This document shows positions 35,751-42,763 of a stretch of DNA of 64,000 nt, one piece after another. Position 1 is the stretch's first letter; each line of letters opens with the position of its first letter. The position numbers and the translations under genes are program-made. The stretch covers positions 87,378 through 151,377 of the IMG/VR virus record IMGVR_UViG_3300036792_000267. One strand, 5' to 3'. The notes beneath the pieces are model-generated. The model made no database searches, had not been told where the DNA came from, and saw only the letters and a program-made list of their open reading frames with translations. The stretch comes from a virus.

Positions 35751-35881
35751 TCCTCACCTTGTTCGAGGCTGCGCTGTCGGCCTGCGTGGCCGCGTGGCTC
35801 AAGATCTGCGAGAGCCTGCCTGACCTGCTTGCGGTCATCTTCCTCGCCCGCGTGGGCCTGACCCTGGCGCGTGTCCGGTGA
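35747..35881 (+). CDS. Small hydrophobic peptide
   Basis: The 44-residue product has two short hydrophobic stretches (LTLFEAALSACVAAWL, LLAVIFLARVGLTL). Overlapping start and stop with both neighbours support it as a real gene. Probably membrane-associated. Confidence 0.55.
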   Translation: MILTLFEAALSACVAAWLKICESLPDLLAVIFLARVGLTLARVR

Positions 35882-36117
35882 GCGGCGGCCTGACCCCGGG
35901 CGAGAGGGTGGCGGCCGGGCGCGCGTTCGCTGACGTGCACGACTGGGCGGGCAGCGCCTGGCGCAGCCTTGAGTCAGTGGTGGTGCCGCCGACCCGCGCG
36001 AGCGTGCTGGCGAGCGTCGATGAGCTGGCGAAGCGCCTGGAGGAGATTCGGCTGCAGCTGGACATGCCCGAACTTCCTTCGGCTAACTGGCAGTCTGCCG
36101 GAACCGGGTGGGTGTAG
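35878..36117 (+). CDS. Unknown small protein
   Basis: The 79-residue product has a helical second half (ASVDELAKRLEEIRLQLDMP). GTG start overlapping the preceding stop. No family is recognised. Confidence 0.6.
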   Translation: MSGGLTPGERVAAGRAFADVHDWAGSAWRSLESVVVPPTRASVLASVDELAKRLEEIRLQLDMPELPSANWQSAGTGWV

Positions 36118-36119
36118 TC

Positions 36120-36347
36120 GTGGCCACCGACACCGGCAGCTACCTGCGCAAGCTCAAACAGCGCGGCTACACGGTGCCCGAGCGCAGGGACGGCCAGGGA
36201 CACCGGCAGGTCTGGCACGGTAACACGCTGGTGGCCACCATCTCGGTCTCCAATCCGGGCGGCCGGGGGTTCGCCAACCTGAAGGCTGAAATCCGCCGGT
36301 ACGAGCAAAACAAGCCGACCAGGAAGACACGACAGAGGAGAACCTGA
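36120..36347 (+). CDS. HicA-like RNA-binding protein
   Basis: The 75-residue product matches the outline of HicA-type small proteins: a first helix (YLRKLKQRGYTVPE), the catalytic-type histidine in GQGHRQVWHGN, a strand VATISVS and a last helix NLKAEIRRYE. HicA proteins are mRNA interferases paired with HicB antitoxins; no HicB gene is visible here. Solitary phage copies may act as RNA-binding regulators. GTG 36108 in frame is an alternative start. Confidence 0.55.
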   Translation: MATDTGSYLRKLKQRGYTVPERRDGQGHRQVWHGNTLVATISVSNPGGRGFANLKAEIRRYEQNKPTRKTRQRRT

Positions 36348-36652
36348 TGGAAGAGCCGAAGCCAGAGGACTACCTGTTCCTGCCCGTCGACCAGGTGGCC
36401 GCGCCCGTCAAGGGCGTTTACTTCCAGCGCTATGCCGACGCTTGGTGGGCCGTTCACCCGGACAAGGGCCTGGTCTTCTACAACCCGCGACGCGGTGACG
36501 GCCGGCGCAGGCACAGCTACTGGGGTGCCCCGCAGTGCAATACCGATGAGCGCATTGCCCGCGGGGTCTCGCGCGACCACCTCCCGTTCCCCGTGGAGGT
36601 CCGCAAGTTTCCGGTGGTCTTTGTCCAGGTCAACATCAGCGACTACGCTTAA
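36347..36652 (+). CDS. Unknown protein
   Basis: The 101-residue product is aromatic-rich (YFQRYADAWWAVHP, RRRHSYWGAP). TGATG overlap with the HicA-like gene before it, so an antitoxin partner role is conceivable, though it does not resemble HicB. Last gene of the P6 unit. Confidence 0.6.
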   Translation: MEEPKPEDYLFLPVDQVAAPVKGVYFQRYADAWWAVHPDKGLVFYNPRRGDGRRRHSYWGAPQCNTDERIARGVSRDHLPFPVEVRKFPVVFVQVNISDYA

Positions 36653-36656
36653 TAGC

Positions 36657-36685
36657 TTGACCCGAGTCAAGCCACAGCCTAGACT
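36657..36685 (+). promoter_or_regulatory. Promoter P7
   Basis: TTGACC-N17-TAGACT; palindrome CTTGACCCGAGTCAAG (one mismatch). Drives the gene at 36717. Confidence 0.85.
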
Positions 36686-36716
36686 GCCCGTAGGCAACCG
36701 AGCGAAGGGCGGGCAT

Positions 36717-37136
36717 ATGAGCGGTACCAGGGAAGTGTGTGCGAGGAACTGCGGCAGTCGCAGCGCCATGTGGTTCTACCACGGCGAGTGGGTCTGTGAC
36801 CGCTGCTACAAGGCCGAGGAGTTCAGGCCGGGTCACTGGAACACCGGCGACCAGATGCATTTTCTCGGGCTGTGCAACGACTGCGACGCGCGCTACGCGG
36901 CGGCCATGTCACTGGAGAAGGCCGAGCAGTGGTACCGCTCCGGCCACTTCAGCCAGGACGTCTACGAGGCCTACACCCACGTGTGGGCGACGTCGGCGTA
37001 CCACTACAGCTCGCTAGGTGACAACTCGCGGCGCTCGCCGGTTATCCCCGAGGTCGTGCGCCTGGTCGCCATCATGCGCGGCGAGCTGGCCTTGCGGGTG
37101 ACCGTGAAGCGGAAGGGGACGCATGCTCACCACTGA
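36717..37136 (+). CDS. Zinc-finger-like protein
   Basis: The 139-residue product has several Cys pairs (CARNCG, CDRCYK, CNDCDARY) spread over the first 60 residues, consistent with two zinc sites. The C-terminus is basic and ends in HAHH. Starts after GAAGGGCGGGCAT. It overlaps the next gene by 14 nt. Confidence 0.7.
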   Translation: MSGTREVCARNCGSRSAMWFYHGEWVCDRCYKAEEFRPGHWNTGDQMHFLGLCNDCDARYAAAMSLEKAEQWYRSGHFSQDVYEAYTHVWATSAYHYSSLGDNSRRSPVIPEVVRLVAIMRGELALRVTVKRKGTHAHH

Positions 37137-37461
37137 GCAGCTAGACGAGACCGAACGGCGGTACCTGCCTGCCGACCAGCAGAAGTGCCGGGTCTGCGGC
37201 GCTTCCCTGGTGTTTTCTTCTAGCGGGGACCGCTTCGGGGGCGGCTCGCGCTACAACTGCTCCAGCGACGACGCGAGCCCGCTGCGCAGTACGCTGCCGT
37301 TGCGTGAGCGCCTGGAGCACTGGGACCGGAGCACCTGGTATGACCGCGGGGACGTGAACATGCTCGTTGTCGAGCTGGTGCGGGCGTACCGCGAGCTGGA
37401 GCCGCGGGCGGCCTGCCCGTGCTTCGACGCGGCCATGGAGGAGCGCTTGAGGAATGACTGA
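37123..37461 (+). CDS. Unknown protein with Cys motifs
   Basis: The 112-residue product has CRVCG near residue 22, a lone Cys at about 46 and CPCF near residue 99, suggesting a zinc site. Helical middle (MLVVELVRAYRELEP). Overlaps both neighbours. Confidence 0.65.
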   Translation: MLTTEQLDETERRYLPADQQKCRVCGASLVFSSSGDRFGGGSRYNCSSDDASPLRSTLPLRERLEHWDRSTWYDRGDVNMLVVELVRAYRELEPRAACPCFDAAMEERLRND

Positions 37462-37744
37462 GCCGAAGGAAGTTAGCCGCCTGGCCGAATCCCTGCGCGT
37501 GCTGGGATTCGGCCCGTTCGTGTTCGTGAGTGGCACGCCCGGCGGCGCGTGGGAGGTGGGCGTCGAGGGCGGTCACGTTCGTGCGGCGGCGGGCTTCGAG
37601 TTCCGCAACGGCCGGACCAGGCGCACTGACGGGACCATGGTCATCGACGGGAAGCCCGCGCCCCTGGCTGAGGACCTGGACGACCTGCGGCGCATTTGGG
37701 ATGAGCACGAGGGGGGCGTGGCTGCCCCGCCGACCCCCCTGTAG
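37454..37744 (+). CDS. Unknown small protein
   Basis: The 96-residue product has beta-rich N-terminal segments (FVFVSGTPGGAWEVGVEGG) and an acidic helix near its end. It overlaps the preceding gene. It may be distantly related to the next gene, which has a similar layout. Confidence 0.6.
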   Translation: MTEPKEVSRLAESLRVLGFGPFVFVSGTPGGAWEVGVEGGHVRAAAGFEFRNGRTRRTDGTMVIDGKPAPLAEDLDDLRRIWDEHEGGVAAPPTPL

Positions 37745-37749
37745 CCCTG

Positions 37750-38166
37750 GTGGAGATTTCCGACCCCGGCAGTCAGCCGGTGCCGCACATGGTCAGCTTC
37801 ACCGCGGACAACATGAGGCGCGCAGCTGAGGCCGGGGCCGGGTTCGAGGTCCGCGTAGGCACTTCGGGCGCGCACTGGGTCCTTGGCATCGACCTGCCGG
37901 GCGGCGACGGCCTGCGGATCGTGTTTACCCGCTACCGGCGGGTGTGGGACCTGGACAGGGGCCAGTCCGTACAGGTCATTGTCGGCGGCGAGGACAGGTC
38001 AGCGCAGGCAGGCGGCGACGTCGAGGCGGCGATGGCCCTGCTGGCGGGCGGTTCTGCCTCCCCTCCGGCCGATTCGCCTCCTGGCAGGTCGGCAGTCGGC
38101 CGGCGCGAGTCCTCGCGGCCCACTACCGGGGTAGCCACGCGGCGGATGGTGGTAATCCGCGAATGA
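37750..38166 (+). CDS. Unknown protein
   Basis: The 138-residue product contains GAHWVLGIDLPGGDGLRIVF followed by a Ser/Pro/Arg-rich tail of low complexity. GTG start. The first part resembles the layout of the gene before it. No family is recognised. Confidence 0.55.
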   Translation: MEISDPGSQPVPHMVSFTADNMRRAAEAGAGFEVRVGTSGAHWVLGIDLPGGDGLRIVFTRYRRVWDLDRGQSVQVIVGGEDRSAQAGGDVEAAMALLAGGSASPPADSPPGRSAVGRRESSRPTTGVATRRMVVIRE

Positions 38167-38202
38167 CATCTAGACGGACAGTAGCCGGTCAGTTACTCTC
38201 AG

Positions 38203-38835
38203 GTGGTGGACGAATCGGTCGCATCCCTGGCAGACCCCTCCCTCCGGGGGTTTATCCGCGAGATCCGGCGTATTCTCGTCCATCCTGACCTGGGCCTGGA
38301 CCAGAAGCTCATCGCCGTGGCGGGCGCGGCGGACGAGCTGGCCCCTCCCCCGGGTCCCTCCCCGGCAACCCGGCTGGCCCTGATGCTGCGGCGCGGCGGT
38401 AAGCCGTTCACGCTGCTGGCCGCCGGGGTCGCCGGGGAGGAAGTCCGCGTGAAGCTTGACCGCCAGGAGACCCGGCCGCCGAACGACCGGGAGTGGCGGC
38501 TGCTGTCGCGACCCGGGCAGGTGCAGAGCCGGGCTGGCTCCCTGTACCTGCCCGGGTCCGGCCTGGTGGTGGCGGAGGTGACTTCCGTGGTGGTGCCGTT
38601 CCGCCTGGACGCCTACGCGCGCGCCGAGCTGAAGGCGGGGAAGGTGCCGCTGGGCGCGGTGCTCGCGGCCCTGCCGGGGGCACGCCGGGAGCCGCTGGAA
38701 GTCCGCGAGACCTGCGCCGGCCGGGTGCTGTCGGCAGCGCGGATGCACGCGGGCGGCTGGCCGGTGGCGCTGGCTACGGAGTCCGTCACGCCCGAGTTCA
38801 TCGCCCTACTTGACTCAAGTCAAGCCATCGCCTAA
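38203..38835 (+). CDS. Chorismate lyase/UTRA-fold-like protein
   Basis: The 210-residue product, in residues about 80-190, resembles the chorismate pyruvate-lyase fold shared with UTRA domains: a beta strand rich in hydrophobics (LVVAEVTSVVVPFRLDA), then LKAGKVPLGAVLAAL and LSAARMHAGGWPVALATES. Chorismate lyases make 4-hydroxybenzoate; UTRA domains are sensors. Without the catalytic residues verified, a ligand-binding role is equally possible. Its last codons (LDSSQAIA) are the promoter P8 palindrome, and its stop lies in the P8 -10 box. Confidence 0.45.
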   Translation: MVDESVASLADPSLRGFIREIRRILVHPDLGLDQKLIAVAGAADELAPPPGPSPATRLALMLRRGGKPFTLLAAGVAGEEVRVKLDRQETRPPNDREWRLLSRPGQVQSRAGSLYLPGSGLVVAEVTSVVVPFRLDAYARAELKAGKVPLGAVLAALPGARREPLEVRETCAGRVLSAARMHAGGWPVALATESVTPEFIALLDSSQAIA

Positions 38836-38838
38836 GCT
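38810..38838 (+). promoter_or_regulatory. Promoter P8
   Basis: TTGACT-N17-TAAGCT inside the end of the preceding gene; perfect palindrome CTTGACTCAAGTCAAG. Drives the gene at 38874. Confidence 0.85.
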
Positions 38839-38873
38839 TGGCCGTACAGGCAGCCAAGCGAAGGGCAGGCACG

Positions 38874-39272
38874 ATGGCAGACATCAAGCGGATCAACACG
38901 AGGGCGCAGCTACAGGAGCTGGCCAGTGAGCTGGGCGTGCTCCCCGACTGGCACGAGCCGAACCAGAGCGGCGTTGACGCCCTGGTGAGCGGCCACATGC
39001 TCGACAACGCGGGCTTCTGGGGCGTGGGCGGGACGGGCACCCTTCCGTCGGCCTACCAGGAGCTGTGGGTCACCATCACGCAGAAGAGCGACTACGACGG
39101 CAACGCCATCGCGGTGGCCGAGGTCAACCTCGCGATGCTGCTGGCCTGGTCGTGCGGCTACGAGGAAGAGCCGCGTCGGGCCACCGGGGGGACCACGACG
39201 GCACGACCCGGCAGCCAGGAGGCTTCCGACGTCTACCGCAGTCACCGTAACCGCCTGCGCGGCGGTAAGTAG
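38874..39272 (+). CDS. Unknown protein
   Basis: The 132-residue product starts after GAAGGGCAGGCACG. N-terminal helix (RAQLQELASELGVLPDW), aromatic middle, polar tail. No family is recognised. Single-gene unit. Confidence 0.7.
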   Translation: MADIKRINTRAQLQELASELGVLPDWHEPNQSGVDALVSGHMLDNAGFWGVGGTGTLPSAYQELWVTITQKSDYDGNAIAVAEVNLAMLLAWSCGYEEEPRRATGGTTTARPGSQEASDVYRSHRNRLRGGK

Positions 39273-39276
39273 CCGC

Positions 39277-39305
39277 TTGACCGCAGTCGAGTCGGCGCGC
39301 ACACT
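39277..39305 (+). promoter_or_regulatory. Promoter P9 (weak, no clear gene)
   Basis: TTGACC-N17-CACACT with a decayed palindrome (CTTGACCGCAGTCGAG). No good start codon and no conserved block follow before the terminator at 39395. Confidence 0.55.
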
Positions 39306-39436
39306 GGCGGTGATAAGCCCGCTTCACGCAATTCCCCGAGGAGGCCGCGCACACGCCAGGCACAACTGAATCCCTAAGACACGAAACATCCCCGGTAACA
39401 GCCCCGTGGCCTTCTGCCCGCGGGGCTGTTACTTTG
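39306..39436 (+). ncRNA. Candidate small RNA of about 125 nt
   Basis: It lies between promoter P9 and a strong terminator. The only frame is a 19-codon one from GTG 39310 without a ribosome site. It may be a short regulatory RNA or a decayed transcription unit. Confidence 0.35.
39395..39436 (+). terminator. Rho-independent terminator
   Basis: 12-bp perfect stem GTAACAGCCCCG with its complement at 39421-39432, then TTTG. Confidence 0.9.
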
Positions 39437-39473
39437 CCGTGCGGCGGCCACCGCGCGCCGCTACGATGCGGCC

Positions 39474-40247
39474 ATGCCTGATGACCCGTTCGCCGCGCTG
39501 TACGCCGAGCACCTGCCGGCCGCGCGGCGCCTGGCCCTGGCCCTGGTGCCCGCCGACGCGGCCGAGGACATCGTGGCGGAGGCGTTCACGCGGGTGCTGG
39601 CGCGGCAGCTGGCGGGCGGCGGGCCTGACGGCGCGTTCCGCCCCTACCTGCTGGCTGCGGTGCGCAACCTGGCGCGAGACTGGCTGGCCGAGCGGCGCCG
39701 CGTCGCCCCCTCGCCGATCGACCCTCGCGCGCACCGGGTGCCAGGCGCCGGCGAGCTGGTGACCGCGGCCGAGGAGGCGGCGATGACCCGCCGGGCGTTC
39801 GAGTCCCTGCCCGGCCGCTGGCGCGCGGTGCTGTGGCAGACCGAGGTGGAGGGGCGCACGCCGGGCGAGCTGGCGCAGGTCTCCGGCATGACCCCCAACG
39901 CCGTGGCGCAGCTGGCGGCGCGGGCGCGCATCGGCCTGGCGCTGGCGTGGCACCGCGAGCGGGGCACGCAGGAGCGCATCACCGGGCCGGCCCCTGCGCT
40001 GGTTCGGCTGGCGGAGCGGAAATACCGGAAGACGCTTGACACGAGTCAAGCCGATAGCTTAGACTGTGACTACAGCAAGCGGAACGGACCAGAGGGCAGG
40101 CACCCGATGTACGCAGGCGAGTACTACGCAGACGGCGACAACTACTACCCCGGCTCCGATGACGACGAGCTGAGCCCGTTCGACCAGGCGATGAGCCAGC
40201 TGGCCGTGCAGGCCGCGCGCATCGCGCAGTTCGAGCAGGGCAACTAG
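39474..40247 (+). CDS. ECF-type sigma factor, reading on into the next gene
   Basis: Residues about 5-75 match sigma region 2 (FAALYAEHLPAARRLAL, AEDIVAEAFTRVL, YLLAAVRNLARDWLAERRR). Residues about 100-160 match region 4 (SLPGRWRAVLWQTEVEG, LAQVSGMTPNAVAQLAARAR). It would direct RNA polymerase to a subset of promoters. The sigma part should end near residue 185, but no stop is present: the frame runs through promoter P10, the conserved block and the whole next gene, giving 257 residues. Whether the long form is made or a stop has been lost is unknown. Confidence 0.8.
   Translation: MPDDPFAALYAEHLPAARRLALALVPADAAEDIVAEAFTRVLARQLAGGGPDGAFRPYLLAAVRNLARDWLAERRRVAPSPIDPRAHRVPGAGELVTAAEEAAMTRRAFESLPGRWRAVLWQTEVEGRTPGELAQVSGMTPNAVAQLAARARIGLALAWHRERGTQERITGPAPALVRLAERKYRKTLDTSQADSLDCDYSKRNGPEGRHPMYAGEYYADGDNYYPGSDDDELSPFDQAMSQLAVQAARIAQFEQGN
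40036..40065 (+). promoter_or_regulatory. Promoter P10 (inside the sigma frame)
   Basis: TTGACA-N18-TAGACT; palindrome CTTGACACGAGTCAAG (one mismatch). Drives the gene at 40108 while also being translated as DTSQ in the sigma frame. Confidence 0.8.
40108..40247 (+). CDS. Small acidic protein nested in the sigma frame
   Basis: The 46-residue product starts at ATG after GAGGGCAGGCACCCG and is in the same frame as the upstream sigma factor. Acidic, Tyr-rich first half (MYAGEYYADGDNYYPGSDDD) and a helix at the end (QAMSQLAVQAARIAQFEQG). The conserved promoter and start block argue it is made on its own. It might bind or modulate the sigma factor; that is inference. Confidence 0.65.
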
Positions 40248-40995
40248 GCCCCGGCGGGCCGCCGACAACCTAAGCCCAAGCCAGTACCTGCCTGCGGGCG
40301 GGGTGCGGACATTGGCGGTGAGGCGGCCCGGCGGACAACTCCACAGAGACTTGGGGGCAACGGGACCCTGCAAGGCCAACGCCCTGCGTTGTGTCAAGAT
40401 CGCAACTTGGCGTCCTCGCGGGCTGGGGTCGGAAACCGATGGCCGTTGTCCCCTAAAACTCCCCGGGCTGTTGTATCGAGTACCTGGCGAACGCGTGAGC
40501 GACACAGGCAGGATTAAGTTCCAGCCTTTGGCAACACCGCTACGGACCAGCGAAACACGCGGCAGCCCGGGGGTTAGGCGGAGGGTAACCCCTGGCGGTT
40601 CTGGGTTACCTGAGTGCACCCTCCGATGAACCGAAGTGGGGCCGGGAGGCTCCAGTCGGCAGGCTGTCCTCCCGGCGCCCGCGCTAAAACTCCATAGACG
40701 AGGGGTCTCGTTCGAGGCGAGGCGGTACCCAGTCCGCCTTTACCTGCACTGGACGGCTTTCCGGCTCCGGCTGGCGGCAACCTGGCGGCCCTGATGCGCT
40801 TACAGCCTGTGCCCGTGGTCATTCCGCGGTCGCGGTACTGCGGCGCGGAAAGCTGCCAGCTCAATCCATCGTGGCTGACACGTAACGCAGGGCTTGGGGT
40901 TTGTGACCCGACAGTGAGCACTGCTCCCCCTCGCGAACGCCCTAGCGGATGTCTCGGTTGCCTGCCCTGCCCCGCTAGGGCGTTCGCATTTTTAT
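40248..40995 (+). ncRNA. Candidate large structured non-coding RNA, about 740 nt
   Basis: No frame here has plausible codon bias or a start site. Stems include CGGGCCGCC/GGCGGCCCG (40255-40263 with 40322-40330), GCCGGGAGG/CCTCCCGGC (40641-40649 with 40668-40676), a tRNA T-arm-like hairpin CTCG-TTCGAGG-CGAG (about 40707-40721) and TTCCGCG/CGCGGAA (40822-40850). Two hairpins exclude each other: GGGGTTA/TAACCCC (40570-40592) versus GGTAACCC/GGGTTACC (40584-40610). The motif TAAAACTCC occurs twice. It ends in a 16-bp terminator. Size, phage setting and structure resemble the large ornate RNA classes (GOLLD, ROOL), but no class can be assigned by eye. Confidence 0.55.
40933..40993 (+). terminator. 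Strong terminator of the large RNA region
   Basis: Perfect 16-bp stem GCGAACGCCCTAGCGG with its complement at 40972-40987, a 23-nt loop, then ATTTTT. Promoter P11 follows at once. Confidence 0.92.
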
Positions 40996-40996
40996 C

Positions 40997-41025
40997 TTGA
41001 CTTGAGTAAAGCACATGAGTACGCT
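40997..41025 (+). promoter_or_regulatory. Promoter P11
   Basis: TTGACT-N17-TACGCT; palindrome CTTGACTTGAGTAAAG (one mismatch). Drives the gene at 41057. Confidence 0.85.
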
Positions 41026-41056
41026 GTAGCCAGGAAACCCACCGAAGGGCAGGCAC

Positions 41057-41470
41057 ATGGAAATTGACATCACCGCGCTGCTGGCGGTCTCCGACGACGA
41101 GAGCCCGGACCTGACCGGGCTGCTGGAGGCCGTCGAGGCCGCGAGCAGCCAGGACCAGACTGCGTGGCTGACAGACAAGGGGCAGCGCATCGCGGCCATC
41201 GTGCCGGTCGACGTCGCCGAGTACCACGATGAGATGACTCGCCGCGTGCTGACCACGCCGGCCGGTCCCCGGGTGAAGTTCCCTGAGGTCACGGTGCAGC
41301 TGAGCGGAGGGGACGGCAGTACGGGCGTCATCATGGCCAAGGTTGCCGACGCGATGGGCGCCGCCGGCGTCGACAGGCGGGACATCCGCAGCTTCCGCGA
41401 GGGCATCCTCGCCTGCGAGAGCTACGAGGCCGTTCTCGCGCTGGCTCAGCGCACGGTCAACGTCGAGTAG
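41057..41470 (+). CDS. Phd/YefM-like protein
   Basis: The 137-residue product starts after GAAGGGCAGGCAC. Residues about 28-60 resemble the antitoxin core of Phd/YefM (AWLTDKGQRIAAIVPVDVAE). The second half (VIMAKVADAMGAAGVDRRDI) has no clear relative, and no adjacent toxin is evident. It may be a DNA-binding regulator rather than an antitoxin. Confidence 0.5.
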   Translation: MEIDITALLAVSDDESPDLTGLLEAVEAASSQDQTAWLTDKGQRIAAIVPVDVAEYHDEMTRRVLTTPAGPRVKFPEVTVQLSGGDGSTGVIMAKVADAMGAAGVDRRDIRSFREGILACESYEAVLALAQRTVNVE

Positions 41471-41482
41471 AGGGGCAGGCAC

Positions 41483-41710
41483 ATGGATCAGAAGACCAGT
41501 CCAGAAGAGGCCGCGTCGGCCCTGGATGAGATCCGCGACCAGGCCCGCCGTTACCTGGAGGCCCGGTACGGCAAGGACGTCTGGTTCCGGGCGCCGGAGA
41601 CGTTCGACAACGCGGTCGAGCGGTGGGTCTGGGCGGTTGCCTCCGGGGCCGAGGCAGTTACCGGCGAAGAGGCCATGACGGCCATCGAGCAGCATTTCCG
41701 GTCTAGGTGA
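41483..41710 (+). CDS. Unknown small helical protein
   Basis: The 75-residue product starts after GAGGGGCAGGCAC, the conserved block used inside an operon. Helical (SALDEIRDQARRYLEARYG, NAVERWVWAVASGAEAV). No family is recognised. Confidence 0.65.
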   Translation: MDQKTSPEEAASALDEIRDQARRYLEARYGKDVWFRAPETFDNAVERWVWAVASGAEAVTGEEAMTAIEQHFRSR

Positions 41711-41721
41711 GGGGCAGGCAC

Positions 41722-42159
41722 ATGGCACGGCTACCGAGTGAGAAGTACCTTATCCAGCAGGTCGGCGGCGTGGTGATCCTCTTCGAGGATTTCACCGAGC
41801 GCGAGATCGCCAGGTTCGACTCCGGCAACCAGGACGCGACCGCTAAGGCACAGCAGGTCATCAGCGGCAGTGAGCTGGGTGAAGAGGACAGGTGCTTCGC
41901 GCACTTCTGGTCTGGCTACTTCAGCTCGTACAACGGGCATCCTGCTCCGGCGGGCGGCCCGGTCACTTACGACAAGCCGAGCGACCTGGTGGGCGTGTTC
42001 GGTGAGGATAACCACCGGGCGGTGGTCACGTTCGACCCGCGGGACCAGAACGCCGCGGCTAAGGCGCAGGCCGCTATTCACTTCAGCGACGCTCTCAGCG
42101 AGGACGCCAAGCGCGCCGCCCACTTCTGGTCGGGCTACTTCTACGGCCTCGCGTCATGA
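41722..42159 (+). CDS. Protein with two copies of one domain
   Basis: The 145-residue product starts after GAGGGGCAGGCAC. It has an internal duplication: residues about 15-66 and 88-142 share the pattern (strand, F-D-x-x-x-Q-x-A-x-A-K-A-Q-x-x-I, then AHFWSGYF). The two copies would form a pseudo-symmetric pair. Function unknown. Confidence 0.7.
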   Translation: MARLPSEKYLIQQVGGVVILFEDFTEREIARFDSGNQDATAKAQQVISGSELGEEDRCFAHFWSGYFSSYNGHPAPAGGPVTYDKPSDLVGVFGEDNHRAVVTFDPRDQNAAAKAQAAIHFSDALSEDAKRAAHFWSGYFYGLAS

Positions 42160-42347
42160 GCAAGAAGGGCACCAGGCGCCGCCAGCGGCTGTGCGCGCCG
42201 GATAACCACGTCCCCGCAGACCGCCAGGGTTTCGTCACCGACGTTCGCGTCCGCCAGGTGGCGGAGTCCGGCTTTCCGCGCGTCTCCTACGAGAGCGTCT
42301 GCGCGCTGCTGGGCAAGGTCCCTACCGGGAACGGGGGCACACGATGA
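42156..42347 (+). CDS. Small basic protein
   Basis: The 63-residue product has a basic N-terminus (MSKKGTRRRQRLC). ATGA overlap with the previous gene and overlap with the next. No family is recognised. Confidence 0.6.
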   Translation: MSKKGTRRRQRLCAPDNHVPADRQGFVTDVRVRQVAESGFPRVSYESVCALLGKVPTGNGGTR

Positions 42348-42763
42348 CCACGATCTACGTCAAGGGCCAGGACGTCCGGGTGGGCGATGACCTGTGGTCC
42401 ATGGGTGCGCCGTGCCGCGTCATCGGGATCAGGCCGTACGTGCACCCGGTGGTCACCCGCAACGAGGAATGGCGGGTGGCTGAGTTCGCCGTTGGCGGCC
42501 GGACCCTTGCTTACGAGCACGGCTACGCGGCCGGTTACGAAATTACCCTGGTGCCCGGAGACGACCGTACGGCCGGCGGTAGCCGCGTCGACCCTGACGA
42601 CTACCTGGACCCGTACCTGTCTGCCGCTGCGGTGCTGTGGGCGCGGTACGAGGCTGAGGGTAAGCCGGGCTTGTGGCGCGCGTGGGTGGAAGCGCTCCCG
42701 CCGGAAGACCTGCCAGGGCCGCACTCGTCGGGCCTCACCTGCTTCACCGGCGTGAAGGCGTGA
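42344..42763 (+). CDS. Unknown beta-rich protein
   Basis: The 139-residue product begins with a beta domain (VKGQDVRVGDDLWSMGAPC, RVIGIRPYV, AEFAVGGRTLAYE). The helical C-terminus includes ALPPEDLPGPHSSG. Overlaps the next start. No family is recognised. Confidence 0.65.
   Translation: MTTIYVKGQDVRVGDDLWSMGAPCRVIGIRPYVHPVVTRNEEWRVAEFAVGGRTLAYEHGYAAGYEITLVPGDDRTAGGSRVDPDDYLDPYLSAAAVLWARYEAEGKPGLWRAWVEALPPEDLPGPHSSGLTCFTGVKA

Noticed and set aside
40700-40730. A tRNA gene suggested by a T-arm-like hairpin (TCTCG-TTCGAGG-CGAGG)
   Set aside because: No matching acceptor stem, anticodon arm or D arm can be placed at the right distances; better seen as part of the structured RNA region.
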